A stretch of 21,740 bases of DNA. It comes from an uncultured Lachnospiraceae bacterium (GTDB lineage: Bacteria; Bacillota; Clostridia; Lachnospirales; Lachnospiraceae). A program made the translations under genes and the position numbers. The stretch is from contig CAJUTU010000047.1 in assembly GCA_910589385.1 (NCBI GenBank), forward strand, positions 4,191 to 25,930, in the 5' to 3' direction. Positions 7,695-14,519 of this stretch are shown in pieces (within the stretch, counting starts at the first letter, position 1; the number at the start of each line of letters is the position of its first letter). The notes below the pieces were generated by a model, which was not told the origin of the DNA, did not search any database, and was given only the letters and a program-made list of their open reading frames with translations.

Positions 7695-9128
7695 ATGGCA
7701 AAACAGTATGAGACAGTCATCGGGCTGGAGGTTCATGTGGAACTGGCAACAAAGACAAAGATTTTCTGCGGATGCAGCACTGCATTCGGAGCAGCGCCGA
7801 ATACCCATACCTGCCCGGTATGCACCGGGATGCCTGGTTCCCTTCCGGTCCTGAATAAACAGGTGGTGGAATATGCCATGGCGATCGGCCTTGCCACCAA
7901 CTGTAAGATCACAAGAGTATGCAAGTTTGACCGGAAGAATTACTTTTATCCGGACAATCCCCAGAACTACCAGATTTCGCAATTGTATCTTCCCATTGCA
8001 AGAGACGGATTTGTAGAAATTGAGACGGGAAATACAAAGAAAATTGTGCGCATTCATGAGATGCACATGGAGGAGGATGCCGGAAAACTGGTCCATGACG
8101 ACTGGGATGATACTTCTCTTGTAGATTACAACCGAAGCGGCGTGCCGCTTGTGGAGATCGTATCTGAGCCGGACATGCGTTCCGCGGAGGAAGTCATTGC
8201 ATATCTGGAAAAGCTGCGCCAGATCATCCAATATCTGGGGGCATCCGACTGTAAGCTGCAGGAGGGTTCTATGCGCGCGGATGTGAACCTTTCCGTGAGG
8301 GAAGTGGGAAGCGATACTTTCGGGACCCGGACAGAGATGAAAAACCTGAATTCCTTTAAGGCCATTGCGCGGGCGATCGAAGGAGAGCGGGAACGGCAGA
8401 TTGAACTTTTGGAGGCCAAAAAAGCGGTCGTCCAGGAAACCCGCCGCTGGGATGATAATAAGGAACATTCTTATGCCATGCGTTCCAAAGAGGATGCCCA
8501 GGACTACCGGTATTTTCCGGAGCCGGATCTGGTGCCTGTTGTGATCAGTGACGAGTGGATCGAGAAGATCCGGAGTCGGCAGCCGGAACTGCGTACAGAA
8601 AAGCTGGAGCGGTATAAAAAGGAATTTGATATCCCACAGTATGATGCGGAGATCATCACAGAGTCCAAAAGCATGGCAGACCTGTTCGAAGCCACGACTG
8701 CAATCTGTGGGAAACCGAAAAAGGTATCCAACTGGCTGATGGTGGAGACCATGCGTCTGATGAAAGAACATGGCATGGAACCGGAAGACCTGGCCTTTTC
8801 CCCGGAAAATCTGGCAAAGCTGATCCAACTTGCCGAGGCAGGGACGATCAACAGCTCTGTGGCAAAAGAAGTATTTGAAAAGATTTTTGCCGAGGATGTT
8901 GACCCGGAAAAATATGTGGAAGAGCATGGACTGAAGACGGTCAATGACGAGGGGGCGCTGAAAGCGGCGGTTGAAAAAGTCATTGCAGACAATCCACAGG
9001 CTGTCTCGGATTTCAAAGGCGGCAAAGAGAAAGCCTTAGGCGCGCTGGTAGGGCAGACCATGAAAGCCATGAAAGGCAAGGCGGATCCGGGGAGGGTGAA
9101 TCAAATGCTGCGCGCGATGCTGGAATAA
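7695..9128 (+). CDS. gatB: Asp-tRNA(Asn)/Glu-tRNA(Gln) amidotransferase subunit B
   Basis: This kinase/transamidase subunit (477 residues, standard length) activates the side-chain carboxylate of the mischarged Asp or Glu and accepts ammonia from GatA. Visible signatures are YETVIGLEVHVEL at the N-terminus, the zinc site C25/C27/C40/C43 (FCGCS...CPVC), FDRKNYFYPDNPQNYQ, HMEEDAGKL, NRSGVPLVEIVSEPD, GSMRADVNLS and QDYRYFPEPDL. A C-terminal helical YqeY-like tRNA-binding domain ends in VNQMLRAML. The frame extends upstream to 7599, overlapping gatA, but the ATG at 7695 has GGGAGGCG about 9 bases upstream and begins exactly where the family does. It is the last gene of the T-box operon. Confidence 0.97.
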   Translation: MAKQYETVIGLEVHVELATKTKIFCGCSTAFGAAPNTHTCPVCTGMPGSLPVLNKQVVEYAMAIGLATNCKITRVCKFDRKNYFYPDNPQNYQISQLYLPIARDGFVEIETGNTKKIVRIHEMHMEEDAGKLVHDDWDDTSLVDYNRSGVPLVEIVSEPDMRSAEEVIAYLEKLRQIIQYLGASDCKLQEGSMRADVNLSVREVGSDTFGTRTEMKNLNSFKAIARAIEGERERQIELLEAKKAVVQETRRWDDNKEHSYAMRSKEDAQDYRYFPEPDLVPVVISDEWIEKIRSRQPELRTEKLERYKKEFDIPQYDAEIITESKSMADLFEATTAICGKPKKVSNWLMVETMRLMKEHGMEPEDLAFSPENLAKLIQLAEAGTINSSVAKEVFEKIFAEDVDPEKYVEEHGLKTVNDEGALKAAVEKVIADNPQAVSDFKGGKEKALGALVGQTMKAMKGKADPGRVNQMLRAMLE

Positions 9129-9326
9129 TATTCCTTAAAAAAGGCCGGATATACAAAAAATAAACATGGCATTTTAGAGTGGGTCTGCTACAATTCTCTG
9201 AAAGATGAAGTGGACGAAAATGAAAAAGAAGCAGGAAAAATGCCATTAGAGGACATAGCAGATTATACAGAACTATCGCTTGATTTAGTTAAGGATTTAC
9301 AGCGTGAGATTATGCAGTTGGCATAA
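9129..9326 (+). pseudogene. Startless gene relic with a 13-codon HtpG-like segment
   Basis: Directly after the gatB stop the same frame runs open for 65 codons to TAA at 9324-9326, with no start codon except an internal ATG. Residues encoded at 9192-9230 are identical to HtpG residues 587-599 of the neighbouring gene (NSLKDEVDENEKE). At DNA level 32 of 39 bases match and all seven changes are silent. The C-terminal part (MPLEDIADYTELSLDLVK) looks like the tail of Rpn/PD-(D/E)XK transposase-like proteins, which often end in such a helix. It is not recognisable as a complete gene and has no RBS. It is most likely a recombined fragment, origin unknown. Confidence 0.5.
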
Positions 9327-9362
9327 ATGTGAAATAATTTAGTATCAAAATAACAGCGTAAA

Positions 9363-9402
9363 GGCGCATGTAACAGTAAATGTAAATCATGCGTCTTTTT
9401 TT
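9363..9402 (+). terminator. Rho-independent terminator after gatB
   Basis: GGCGCATG (9363-9370) pairs with CATGCGTC (9388-9395, one G-U) around a 17-base loop and is followed by seven T residues. It ends the aspS-gatCAB transcription unit and the relic behind it. Confidence 0.75.
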
Positions 9403-9526
9403 GCGCTCAAAAGGAGTAATACGATTATCAATCTGCAGGCGCACAGCCGCACCACAAATCTGACTTGCTCAAATATTCCTCAAAATGCCTGTTTTATAGA
9501 CTTTTTATAAATACTTCACAAATTTA

Positions 9527-9553
9527 TTAGCACTCACTTTAAAAGAGTGCTAA
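9527..9553 (+). promoter_or_regulatory. CIRCE element (HrcA operator)
   Basis: This is a perfect 9-9-9 inverted repeat: TTAGCACTC, nine bases, GAGTGCTAA. It is the classical binding site of the heat-shock repressor HrcA. It lies 7 bases upstream of the -35 of the htpG promoter. Most CIRCE elements control groESL and dnaK operons and usually sit at or downstream of the promoter. Confidence 0.97.
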
Positions 9554-9560
9554 TTTCTTG

Positions 9561-9589
9561 TTGACTTTTTAAAAAACCTGTATTAGAAT
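9561..9589 (+). promoter_or_regulatory. Sigma-A promoter of htpG
   Basis: TTGACT (9561-9566), a 17-base spacer and TAGAAT (9584-9589). The start point should be near 9596, giving a 5' leader of about 55 nt with AAAGGAG about 10 bases before the htpG ATG. Confidence 0.8.
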
Positions 9590-9650
9590 ATCATCTAGAC
9601 AAAGAAAGAGTGTTTATAATATTAAATTCATAGAAAAGGAGTGTTTTCAC

Positions 9651-11837
9651 ATGGGAACAAAGAAAGGTAATTTATCCATTGACAGCGAGAATATATTTCC
9701 TATTATTAAGAAATGGGTATATTCTGACCACGATATTTTTATGAGAGAGCTGATATCCAACGGCTGTGACGCTATCACAAAGCTGAAAAAGCTGGATATG
9801 ATGGGTGAGTATGAGATGCCGGAAGATTACAAGCCAAAGATCCAGGTGATTGTAAATCCGGAAGAGAAGACTTTAAAATTCATTGATAACGGCCTTGGAA
9901 TGACTGCTGATGAAGTGGAAGAGTATATCACACAGATTGCGTTCTCAGGTGCGACACAGTTTTTGGAGAAGTATAAAGATAAGACGACGGAAGACGAGAT
10001 GATCGGACACTTTGGACTGGGATTTTATTCCGCGTTCATGGTGGCAGACGAGGTGCACATTGATTCCCTGTCTTACCGTAAGGATGCCGTGCCGGTACAC
10101 TGGGTCAGCGACGGCGGCACAGAGTATGAGATGCAGGATGGCAATAAGCAGGAGGTTGGTACAGAGATTACCCTGTTCTTGAATGATGACAGCCTGGAAT
10201 TTGCCAATGAATACCGTGCAAGGGAAGTCCTGGAAAAATACTGCTCTTTCATGCCGGTAGAGATTTTCCTTTCCAAGGCAAACGCGGAGCCGGAGTATGA
10301 GACCATTGACGAGGCAGATGTGTTAGAGACCGACAAAGTGGTAGAACACATTACAGAAGAGCCGAAGGAGGGCGAAGAGGGCGCGCCGAAGAAGAAAGCA
10401 AAGATTGTTAAGCGCCCGGTTTCCATCAGCGACATCCATCCGCTCTGGGGCAAGAACCCGAGCGAATGTACAAAAGAAGAATATATTGAATTTTACCGCA
10501 AGGTATTCATGGATTACAAGGAGCCATTGTTCTGGATCCATTTGAATATGGATTATCCGTTCAACTTGAAAGGCATCCTGTATTTCCCGAAGATCAATAC
10601 AGAGTATGATTCCATTGAAGGAACTATCAAGCTGTACAATAACCAGGTGTTCATTGCAGACAATATTAAGGAAGTCATCCCGGAATTTTTGATGGTATTA
10701 AAGGGTGTGATCGACTGTCCGGACCTGCCTCTGAACGTATCCAGAAGCGCATTGCAGAATGACGGCTTTGTAAATAAAGTGGCAGATTACATTGCTAAGA
10801 AAGTGGCGGATAAGCTGAACGGCATGTTCAAGACGGACAAGGAGAACTATGAGAAATACTGGGATGATATCAGCCCGTTTATCAAGTTTGGCTGCCTAAA
10901 AGATGAGAAGTTCGGAGATAAAGTAAAAGGCTCTATCCTTTACAAGAATCTGGAGCACAAGTACCTGACACTGGAAGAATATGTGGAAAATGCGAAGAAA
11001 CAGCTTGAGGATGCAGAAAATGCAGATGTGGAAGTGGTAGAAGATGCACAGACCGTAGATACGGAAACAGACGGAGCAGAAACTTCCGCAGAGGCAGAAA
11101 ACCAGGCAGCAGAGCCAGCCGAAGCAGAGAAATCCGATGCTGGCAAAGCTGAGGAAACAAAATCCGAAGAAGCAGAAGCCGTGGATGCCGAGGTCGTAGA
11201 AGATTCTGCAGAAGAAGAGAAAGAAAAAGAACCAGTCCATGTGTACTATGTAACAGATGAACAGCAGCAAAGCCAGTATATCAAGATGTTCAAGGAACAA
11301 GGACAGGACGCTGTAATCCTGACCCACAACATTGATTCTGCGTTTATCAACTATCTGGAACAGCACAATGAAGACATCCGTTTTGAGAGAGTCGATGCGG
11401 AGATACACAATTCCTTAAAGGATGAAGTGGACGAAAACGAGAAAGAGGAATTTAAGAAAATTTCCGATGAACTGGTAGAACTGTTCCGCAAAGAGCTGAA
11501 CAACGAAAAGCTGGAAGTGAAAGTAGAGAAGCTCAAAGACGACAGTGTTGCATCTATGGCAGTCCTTTCCGAGCAGTCCAGGCGTATGGAAGAGATGATG
11601 CGCATGTACAGCATGGGAGGCATGGATGCCGGATTCGGCGGACAGGCGACATTGGTTTTGAATGCAAACCATCCGCTTGTAAAATTTGTAACAGAGAATA
11701 AGGAACATGAGAATACATCCATGATCTGCAAGCAGTTGTATGACTTGGCGATGCTCGCTCACAAGCCTTTGAAACCAGAGGAAATGACGGCATTCGTTCA
11801 GAGAAGCAACGAGATTATGATGATGCTGACAAAATAG
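9651..11837 (+). CDS. htpG: Molecular chaperone HtpG (Hsp90)
   Basis: This cytosolic ATP-dependent chaperone has 728 residues against about 625 in E. coli. The N-terminal GHKL ATPase shows RELISNGCDAITK (E33, N37), DNGLGMT near residue 79 and GHFGLGFYSAFMVAD near 119. A charged linker (about 225-250, EEPKEGEEGAPKKKAK) leads into the middle domain (HPLWGKNPSECTKEEY, DCPDLPLNVSRSALQ). Between LTLEEYVENAKKQLED and VHVYYVTDEQ lies an insert of about 75 residues (about 453-527), almost entirely Glu, Asp, Ala, Ser and Thr. It interrupts the middle domain near its end and accounts for much of the extra length. The C-terminal dimerisation domain is present. Upstream are a CIRCE box and a good promoter, so HrcA heat-shock control is expected. 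Confidence 0.97.
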   Translation: MGTKKGNLSIDSENIFPIIKKWVYSDHDIFMRELISNGCDAITKLKKLDMMGEYEMPEDYKPKIQVIVNPEEKTLKFIDNGLGMTADEVEEYITQIAFSGATQFLEKYKDKTTEDEMIGHFGLGFYSAFMVADEVHIDSLSYRKDAVPVHWVSDGGTEYEMQDGNKQEVGTEITLFLNDDSLEFANEYRAREVLEKYCSFMPVEIFLSKANAEPEYETIDEADVLETDKVVEHITEEPKEGEEGAPKKKAKIVKRPVSISDIHPLWGKNPSECTKEEYIEFYRKVFMDYKEPLFWIHLNMDYPFNLKGILYFPKINTEYDSIEGTIKLYNNQVFIADNIKEVIPEFLMVLKGVIDCPDLPLNVSRSALQNDGFVNKVADYIAKKVADKLNGMFKTDKENYEKYWDDISPFIKFGCLKDEKFGDKVKGSILYKNLEHKYLTLEEYVENAKKQLEDAENADVEVVEDAQTVDTETDGAETSAEAENQAAEPAEAEKSDAGKAEETKSEEAEAVDAEVVEDSAEEEKEKEPVHVYYVTDEQQQSQYIKMFKEQGQDAVILTHNIDSAFINYLEQHNEDIRFERVDAEIHNSLKDEVDENEKEEFKKISDELVELFRKELNNEKLEVKVEKLKDDSVASMAVLSEQSRRMEEMMRMYSMGGMDAGFGGQATLVLNANHPLVKFVTENKEHENTSMICKQLYDLAMLAHKPLKPEEMTAFVQRSNEIMMMLTK

Positions 11838-11967
11838 GTTCATGACGGAACAAAAAAAGAAGCCGCCGCATTTTTGCAACACCAGATAAGGAAGTTTATC
11901 ATTTGAGGGAGATGTGCATAAAATGAGACAAAAACAATAATTTTTGCTCTGCTTTAGAAAATCGCTG

Positions 11968-11996
11968 TTGATTTTTTCAGAAAGAAATGATATATT
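11968..11996 (+). promoter_or_regulatory. Promoter of the antisense RNA
   Basis: TTGATT (11968-11973), a 17-base spacer and TATATT (11991-11996) predict a start near 12003. No coding region lies downstream on this strand, only the terminator at 12066-12099. Confidence 0.65.
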
Positions 11997-12008
11997 AAGA
12001 ACAAGGAA

Positions 12009-12032
12009 AGCACCCACTACAAAGTGGATGCT
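12009..12032 (-). terminator. Likely end of the toxin mRNA
   Basis: Read on the - strand, AGCATCCACT, TTGT, AGTGGGTGCT forms a 10-bp stem with one U-G pair and runs into TTCCTTGTTCTT. On the + strand the same position is a C-A mismatch, so the hairpin suits the - strand transcript better. Confidence 0.45.
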
Positions 12033-12065
12033 CCCGTAAATAGTTCAAATGTCCTTACGGACACC

Positions 12066-12099
12066 GCCTATCCTGTGAGCCGACAGGATAGGCATTTTT
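12066..12099 (+). terminator. Terminator of the antisense RNA
   Basis: A perfect 11-bp stem GCCTATCCTGT/ACAGGATAGGC with a 6-base loop is followed by ATTTTTATTT. The T tract contains the reverse complement of the toxin stop codon (12098-12100). Confidence 0.88.
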
Positions 12100-12214
12100 A
12101 TTTCTTCTTGTTCCTCTTATCGAGAAAGGCAAGAAACGCAACAACCAAACTGCCAAAGGATATCAGCAATGCTAATATTCCAATGAAAATCGAAATGATT
12201 TCATAAGCTGTCAT
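12098..12214 (-). CDS. Putative holin-like type I toxin (38 residues)
   Basis: This small hydrophobic protein starts MTAYEIISIFIGIL, has one membrane helix (about residues 6-31) and ends in a basic tail DKRNKKK. That plan is typical of the holin-like toxins of Firmicutes (TxpA/Fst/BsrG type), which insert in the membrane. A very strong GGGAGG (plus-strand positions 12223-12228) lies 8 bases before the ATG. The reading frame extends upstream to 12514, but the RBS and family length place the start here. A - strand promoter (12320-12349) would give a 5' leader of about 100 nt that starts with a perfect 8-bp hairpin (12294-12312). Such 5' structures are common in type I toxin messages. The antisense RNA at 12003-12100 is the likely antitoxin. 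It is too small for normal ORF calling. Confidence 0.8.
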   Translation of the reverse strand: MTAYEIISIFIGILALLISFGSLVVAFLAFLDKRNKKK

Positions 12215-12293
12215 GTTACGCACCTCCCTTCTTCTTACCGGCTGACCGGCTATGTAAGTTCGGGAGACTGCCACCCTGTCATGGGTACATTCC

Positions 12294-12312
12294 TGCATGG
12301 TAATACCATGCA
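12294..12312 (-). repeat. Perfect hairpin at the 5' end of the predicted toxin mRNA
   Basis: TGCATGGT and ACCATGCA form an 8-bp stem with a 3-base loop, one base downstream of the predicted start point. It may stabilise the message or slow ribosome loading. Confidence 0.6.
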
Positions 12313-12319
12313 AAAACAG

Positions 12320-12349
12320 ATTATCGCTTTTTCCTGCCAAATTCAACAA
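12320..12349 (-). promoter_or_regulatory. Predicted promoter of the toxin gene
   Basis: On the - strand TTGTTG (12344-12349), an 18-base spacer and GATAAT (12320-12325) give a start near 12313. The match is moderate, and it is chosen because the 5' hairpin begins right at the start point. Confidence 0.5.
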
Positions 12350-12395
12350 ATTTCTACAGATTAAATTCCATCCGCAACATCGATCTCGCATTTCC

Positions 12396-12556
12396 TTTCC
12401 GTTCATACAGTCGCTGATGATAATTCTCTGCAGTTTATCCTGTACGGTTTCAGTACGATTCCTATTGAAATGCAACAATACAATCAATGTTGTCTTACCT
12501 ATTTTCCGTTTCATTAGTTCCTGTTTCTCTGTATCCGTTTTTCCTGTTTCATCACT
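12396..12556 (-). pseudogene. Small remnant, possibly TnpW-like (mobile-element associated)
   Basis: Downstream of the glucosidase, on the same strand, an open frame from 12556 encodes about 53 residues with MKRKIGKTTLIVLLHF followed by a helix ending RIISDCMNGKE-like residues. The pattern 'KRKIGKTTxxVxxHF...ET...DKLQRII' reminds me of the short TnpW-family proteins of Clostridial transposons, whose N-terminus also reads TEKQEL. A stop (TAA at 12557-12559) lies just upstream of the frame, the only ATG is at 12514, and the frame runs on without a stop into the toxin. It therefore looks like a truncated relic. The family assignment is from memory and weak. The stretch 12215-12395 holds only the toxin leader and promoter. 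Confidence 0.3.
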
Positions 12557-12579
12557 TTAACTTCCTGCATATACTTTAT

Positions 12580-14433
12580 CTAAATCCTGCTTAGAGCAAT
12601 ATACAAACAAGCTTCGTAAGGCTGCATCCAGTGTTTTTCTGGCATTTTCCGATTGGAAAGTACCCCGCGGAAACCTTTCGGCCTTTTGGGGCGTCTGATG
12701 CGGCGGCTGCTCAAATTACATTCCACATACCAGCGGTCTTTGCCGAGTGCCCTGATCCAGGTGAAGAGGTCTTTTCTGTGTACATGTAAGAAATCCACAT
12801 CCCCATAAACCAGCGCCGGATGATTTTTCCGAATCCGGATCAGCTTTTTGTAAAAATGATATACGGAATCTTTGTCTCTTTCCTGTGCGTCTGTTTCCTC
12901 CCAGTTGATCATGACTCTTGCATGATCTCTGGTGCCGGCCAGAATTTTCTGGAAAGCCTGCGCCTCATCCATGGTTTCGCAAAATTCTTCATACAAGTTC
13001 AGGCTTTCCACATCTTGAAGCTGGGAAATATCCTGAAAATCGGCGTTTATGGCGCCGGTTTCCTGCCCCTGATAAATAAACGGCGTACCCTTGAGTGTCA
13101 ACTGGATCATTCCCAGCAGCTTTCCGATGAAAGCCCGGAATTTTGGATCCGGATCTACCTTTGAGATCATACGGGGATTATCATGGTTTTCATAGAAAAG
13201 AGACATCCAGCAGCGATTGGTATAATTCCTCGTCCATTCAATATAGTAGCTTTTCAGATAATTTAAGTCATAACGGTAATCATCGAACCTTGTATGTCCC
13301 GGTGTCTCCAGATGGTCAAAGGAAAACACCATATCCAGCTCCTGCCGGGATTCATCTGTCAGAAGCTTTGCCATCTGCATCCCGATTCCCGGCGTCTCTC
13401 CAACGGAAAATGCATCAAACCTGCGAAAGCATTTTGTTTGAAGCTCCCTCAAATACTCATGCAGATGAGGCCCATAAAAATAATGCTCGATCCCGGTATA
13501 GCCGATTAGTTTCCCGACGCTTTCATTTCCATCAGGGAGTCCTTCTGCTTTGGAAATGTAATTGATCACATCCATCCGGAAACCGTCTACCCCTTTTTCC
13601 AGCCACCAGTTTACCATAGAAATGATTTCCGAGCGAAGCCTTGCGTTATCCCAATTCAGATCCATCTGTTTTTTAGAAAATAAATGAAGCGCCCATTCAT
13701 CATTTTTTGGAAGATACGTCCACGCGTCCCCGGCCTTGCCCTGTCCAAAGAAAGAGATCCAGTTGTTCGGCTCCTTCCCATTTTTGCTTTTGGCAAACAA
13801 ATAATAGTCGTGGTAAGGGCTGTCCGGGTCCTTTACCGCCTTCTGAAACCACGGGTGCTCGTCCGAAGTGTGGTTTACGACCAGATCCATGATCAGCTGC
13901 ATCCCCCGCTTATGCACTTCAAACAGCAGGCGGTCAAAATCTTCCATTGTCCCGAATTCGTCCATGATTTTATGATAATCCCGGATATCATAGCCGTTAT
14001 CATCATTCGGAGAATCATAAACAGGAGAGAGCCACAAAGCGTCCACTCCCAGATTTTTCAGATAATCCAGCTTCCGGATGATGCCATTTAAGTCTCCGAT
14101 CCCATCTCCGTCAGAATCTGCGAAGCTTCTGGGATAAATCTGATAAAAAACGGCTTCTTTCCACCACGTTCTTTGTATTTCATCTAAAGGGGCCTCTTCC
14201 GGGGTATCCCATTCACTGTTCAGCAGCTCCAGAAAAGTGTCCCAAAATTCTGCATCTAAAATTTTACCGGTCAGTTTTGCCACGGCCCTCAAAGAAAGTG
14301 AACCGCTTATCGGATTTGTCAATATATGGTCAGGAAGTCCGCTCTGCAGCAGGATTTTCTTTAGGGCATCATGCCCTACGGGATGTGCATACACCTCCTT
14401 CAGGCTGCTTTTCATTGTAATCTCATGGGTCAT
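12580..14433 (-). CDS. GH13 alpha-glucosidase (oligo-1,6-glucosidase type) with an N-terminal extension
   Basis: This cytosolic glycoside hydrolase of 617 residues has no signal peptide. The GH13 barrel begins at about residue 90 (WWKEAVFYQIYPRSFADSDG, GIGDLNGI, ALWLSPVYDSPNDDNGYDI). Catalytic residues are the nucleophile D288 (GFRMDVIN), acid/base E346 (FSVGETPG) and the transition-state H417-D418 (FYENHDNPR). DLVVNHTSDEHPWF is the usual region I. The first ~85 residues (SLKEVYAHPVGHDALKKILL...) are not part of classical 560-residue oligo-1,6-glucosidases and seem to be a small helical domain, followed by a Pro/Glu-rich joint. AGGAGG stands 6 bases before the ATG. The GPH symporter ends 86 bases upstream on the same strand, so imported alpha-linked oligosaccharides are probably cut here to glucose. 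The exact linkage is not determinable. Confidence 0.93.
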   Translation of the reverse strand: MTHEITMKSSLKEVYAHPVGHDALKKILLQSGLPDHILTNPISGSLSLRAVAKLTGKILDAEFWDTFLELLNSEWDTPEEAPLDEIQRTWWKEAVFYQIYPRSFADSDGDGIGDLNGIIRKLDYLKNLGVDALWLSPVYDSPNDDNGYDIRDYHKIMDEFGTMEDFDRLLFEVHKRGMQLIMDLVVNHTSDEHPWFQKAVKDPDSPYHDYYLFAKSKNGKEPNNWISFFGQGKAGDAWTYLPKNDEWALHLFSKKQMDLNWDNARLRSEIISMVNWWLEKGVDGFRMDVINYISKAEGLPDGNESVGKLIGYTGIEHYFYGPHLHEYLRELQTKCFRRFDAFSVGETPGIGMQMAKLLTDESRQELDMVFSFDHLETPGHTRFDDYRYDLNYLKSYYIEWTRNYTNRCWMSLFYENHDNPRMISKVDPDPKFRAFIGKLLGMIQLTLKGTPFIYQGQETGAINADFQDISQLQDVESLNLYEEFCETMDEAQAFQKILAGTRDHARVMINWEETDAQERDKDSVYHFYKKLIRIRKNHPALVYGDVDFLHVHRKDLFTWIRALGKDRWYVECNLSSRRIRRPKRPKGFRGVLSNRKMPEKHWMQPYEACLYIALSRI

Positions 14434-14519
14434 ATAGAACCTCCTGTGTGGTCGTGGCAGGCTTTAAGGCTGCCTTGAAAGTATTCTGTCCTTTTAGTAG
14501 GATGATACCGGAAGACTTC

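Larger units (their letters stand above)
12003..12100 (+). ncRNA. Candidate antisense RNA antitoxin of a type I toxin-antitoxin locus
   Basis: This predicted RNA of about 98 nt runs from the promoter at 11968-11996 to a strong rho-independent terminator. Its last bases overlap the stop codon of the holin-like toxin on the other strand. The rest is complementary to the 3' untranslated part of the toxin mRNA, if that message ends at the hairpin at 12009-12032. Convergent overlap at the 3' ends is the layout of txpA/RatA, bsrG/SR4 and the Fst par system. The RNA holds two hairpins (12009-12032 imperfect; 12066-12093 perfect). Existence and function are inferred from promoter, terminator and position. 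Confidence 0.6.

Noticed and set aside
7665..8927. A 420-codon open frame on the - strand opposite gatB
   Set aside because: It is a shadow of gatB codon bias: rich in Cys, His, Phe and Arg, no RBS and no recognisable domain.
12098..12514. A single 138-residue - strand protein ending in the hydrophobic segment
   Set aside because: The strong RBS, family length and 5' leader structure place the toxin start at 12214; the upstream part is not membrane-protein-like and spans the promoter.
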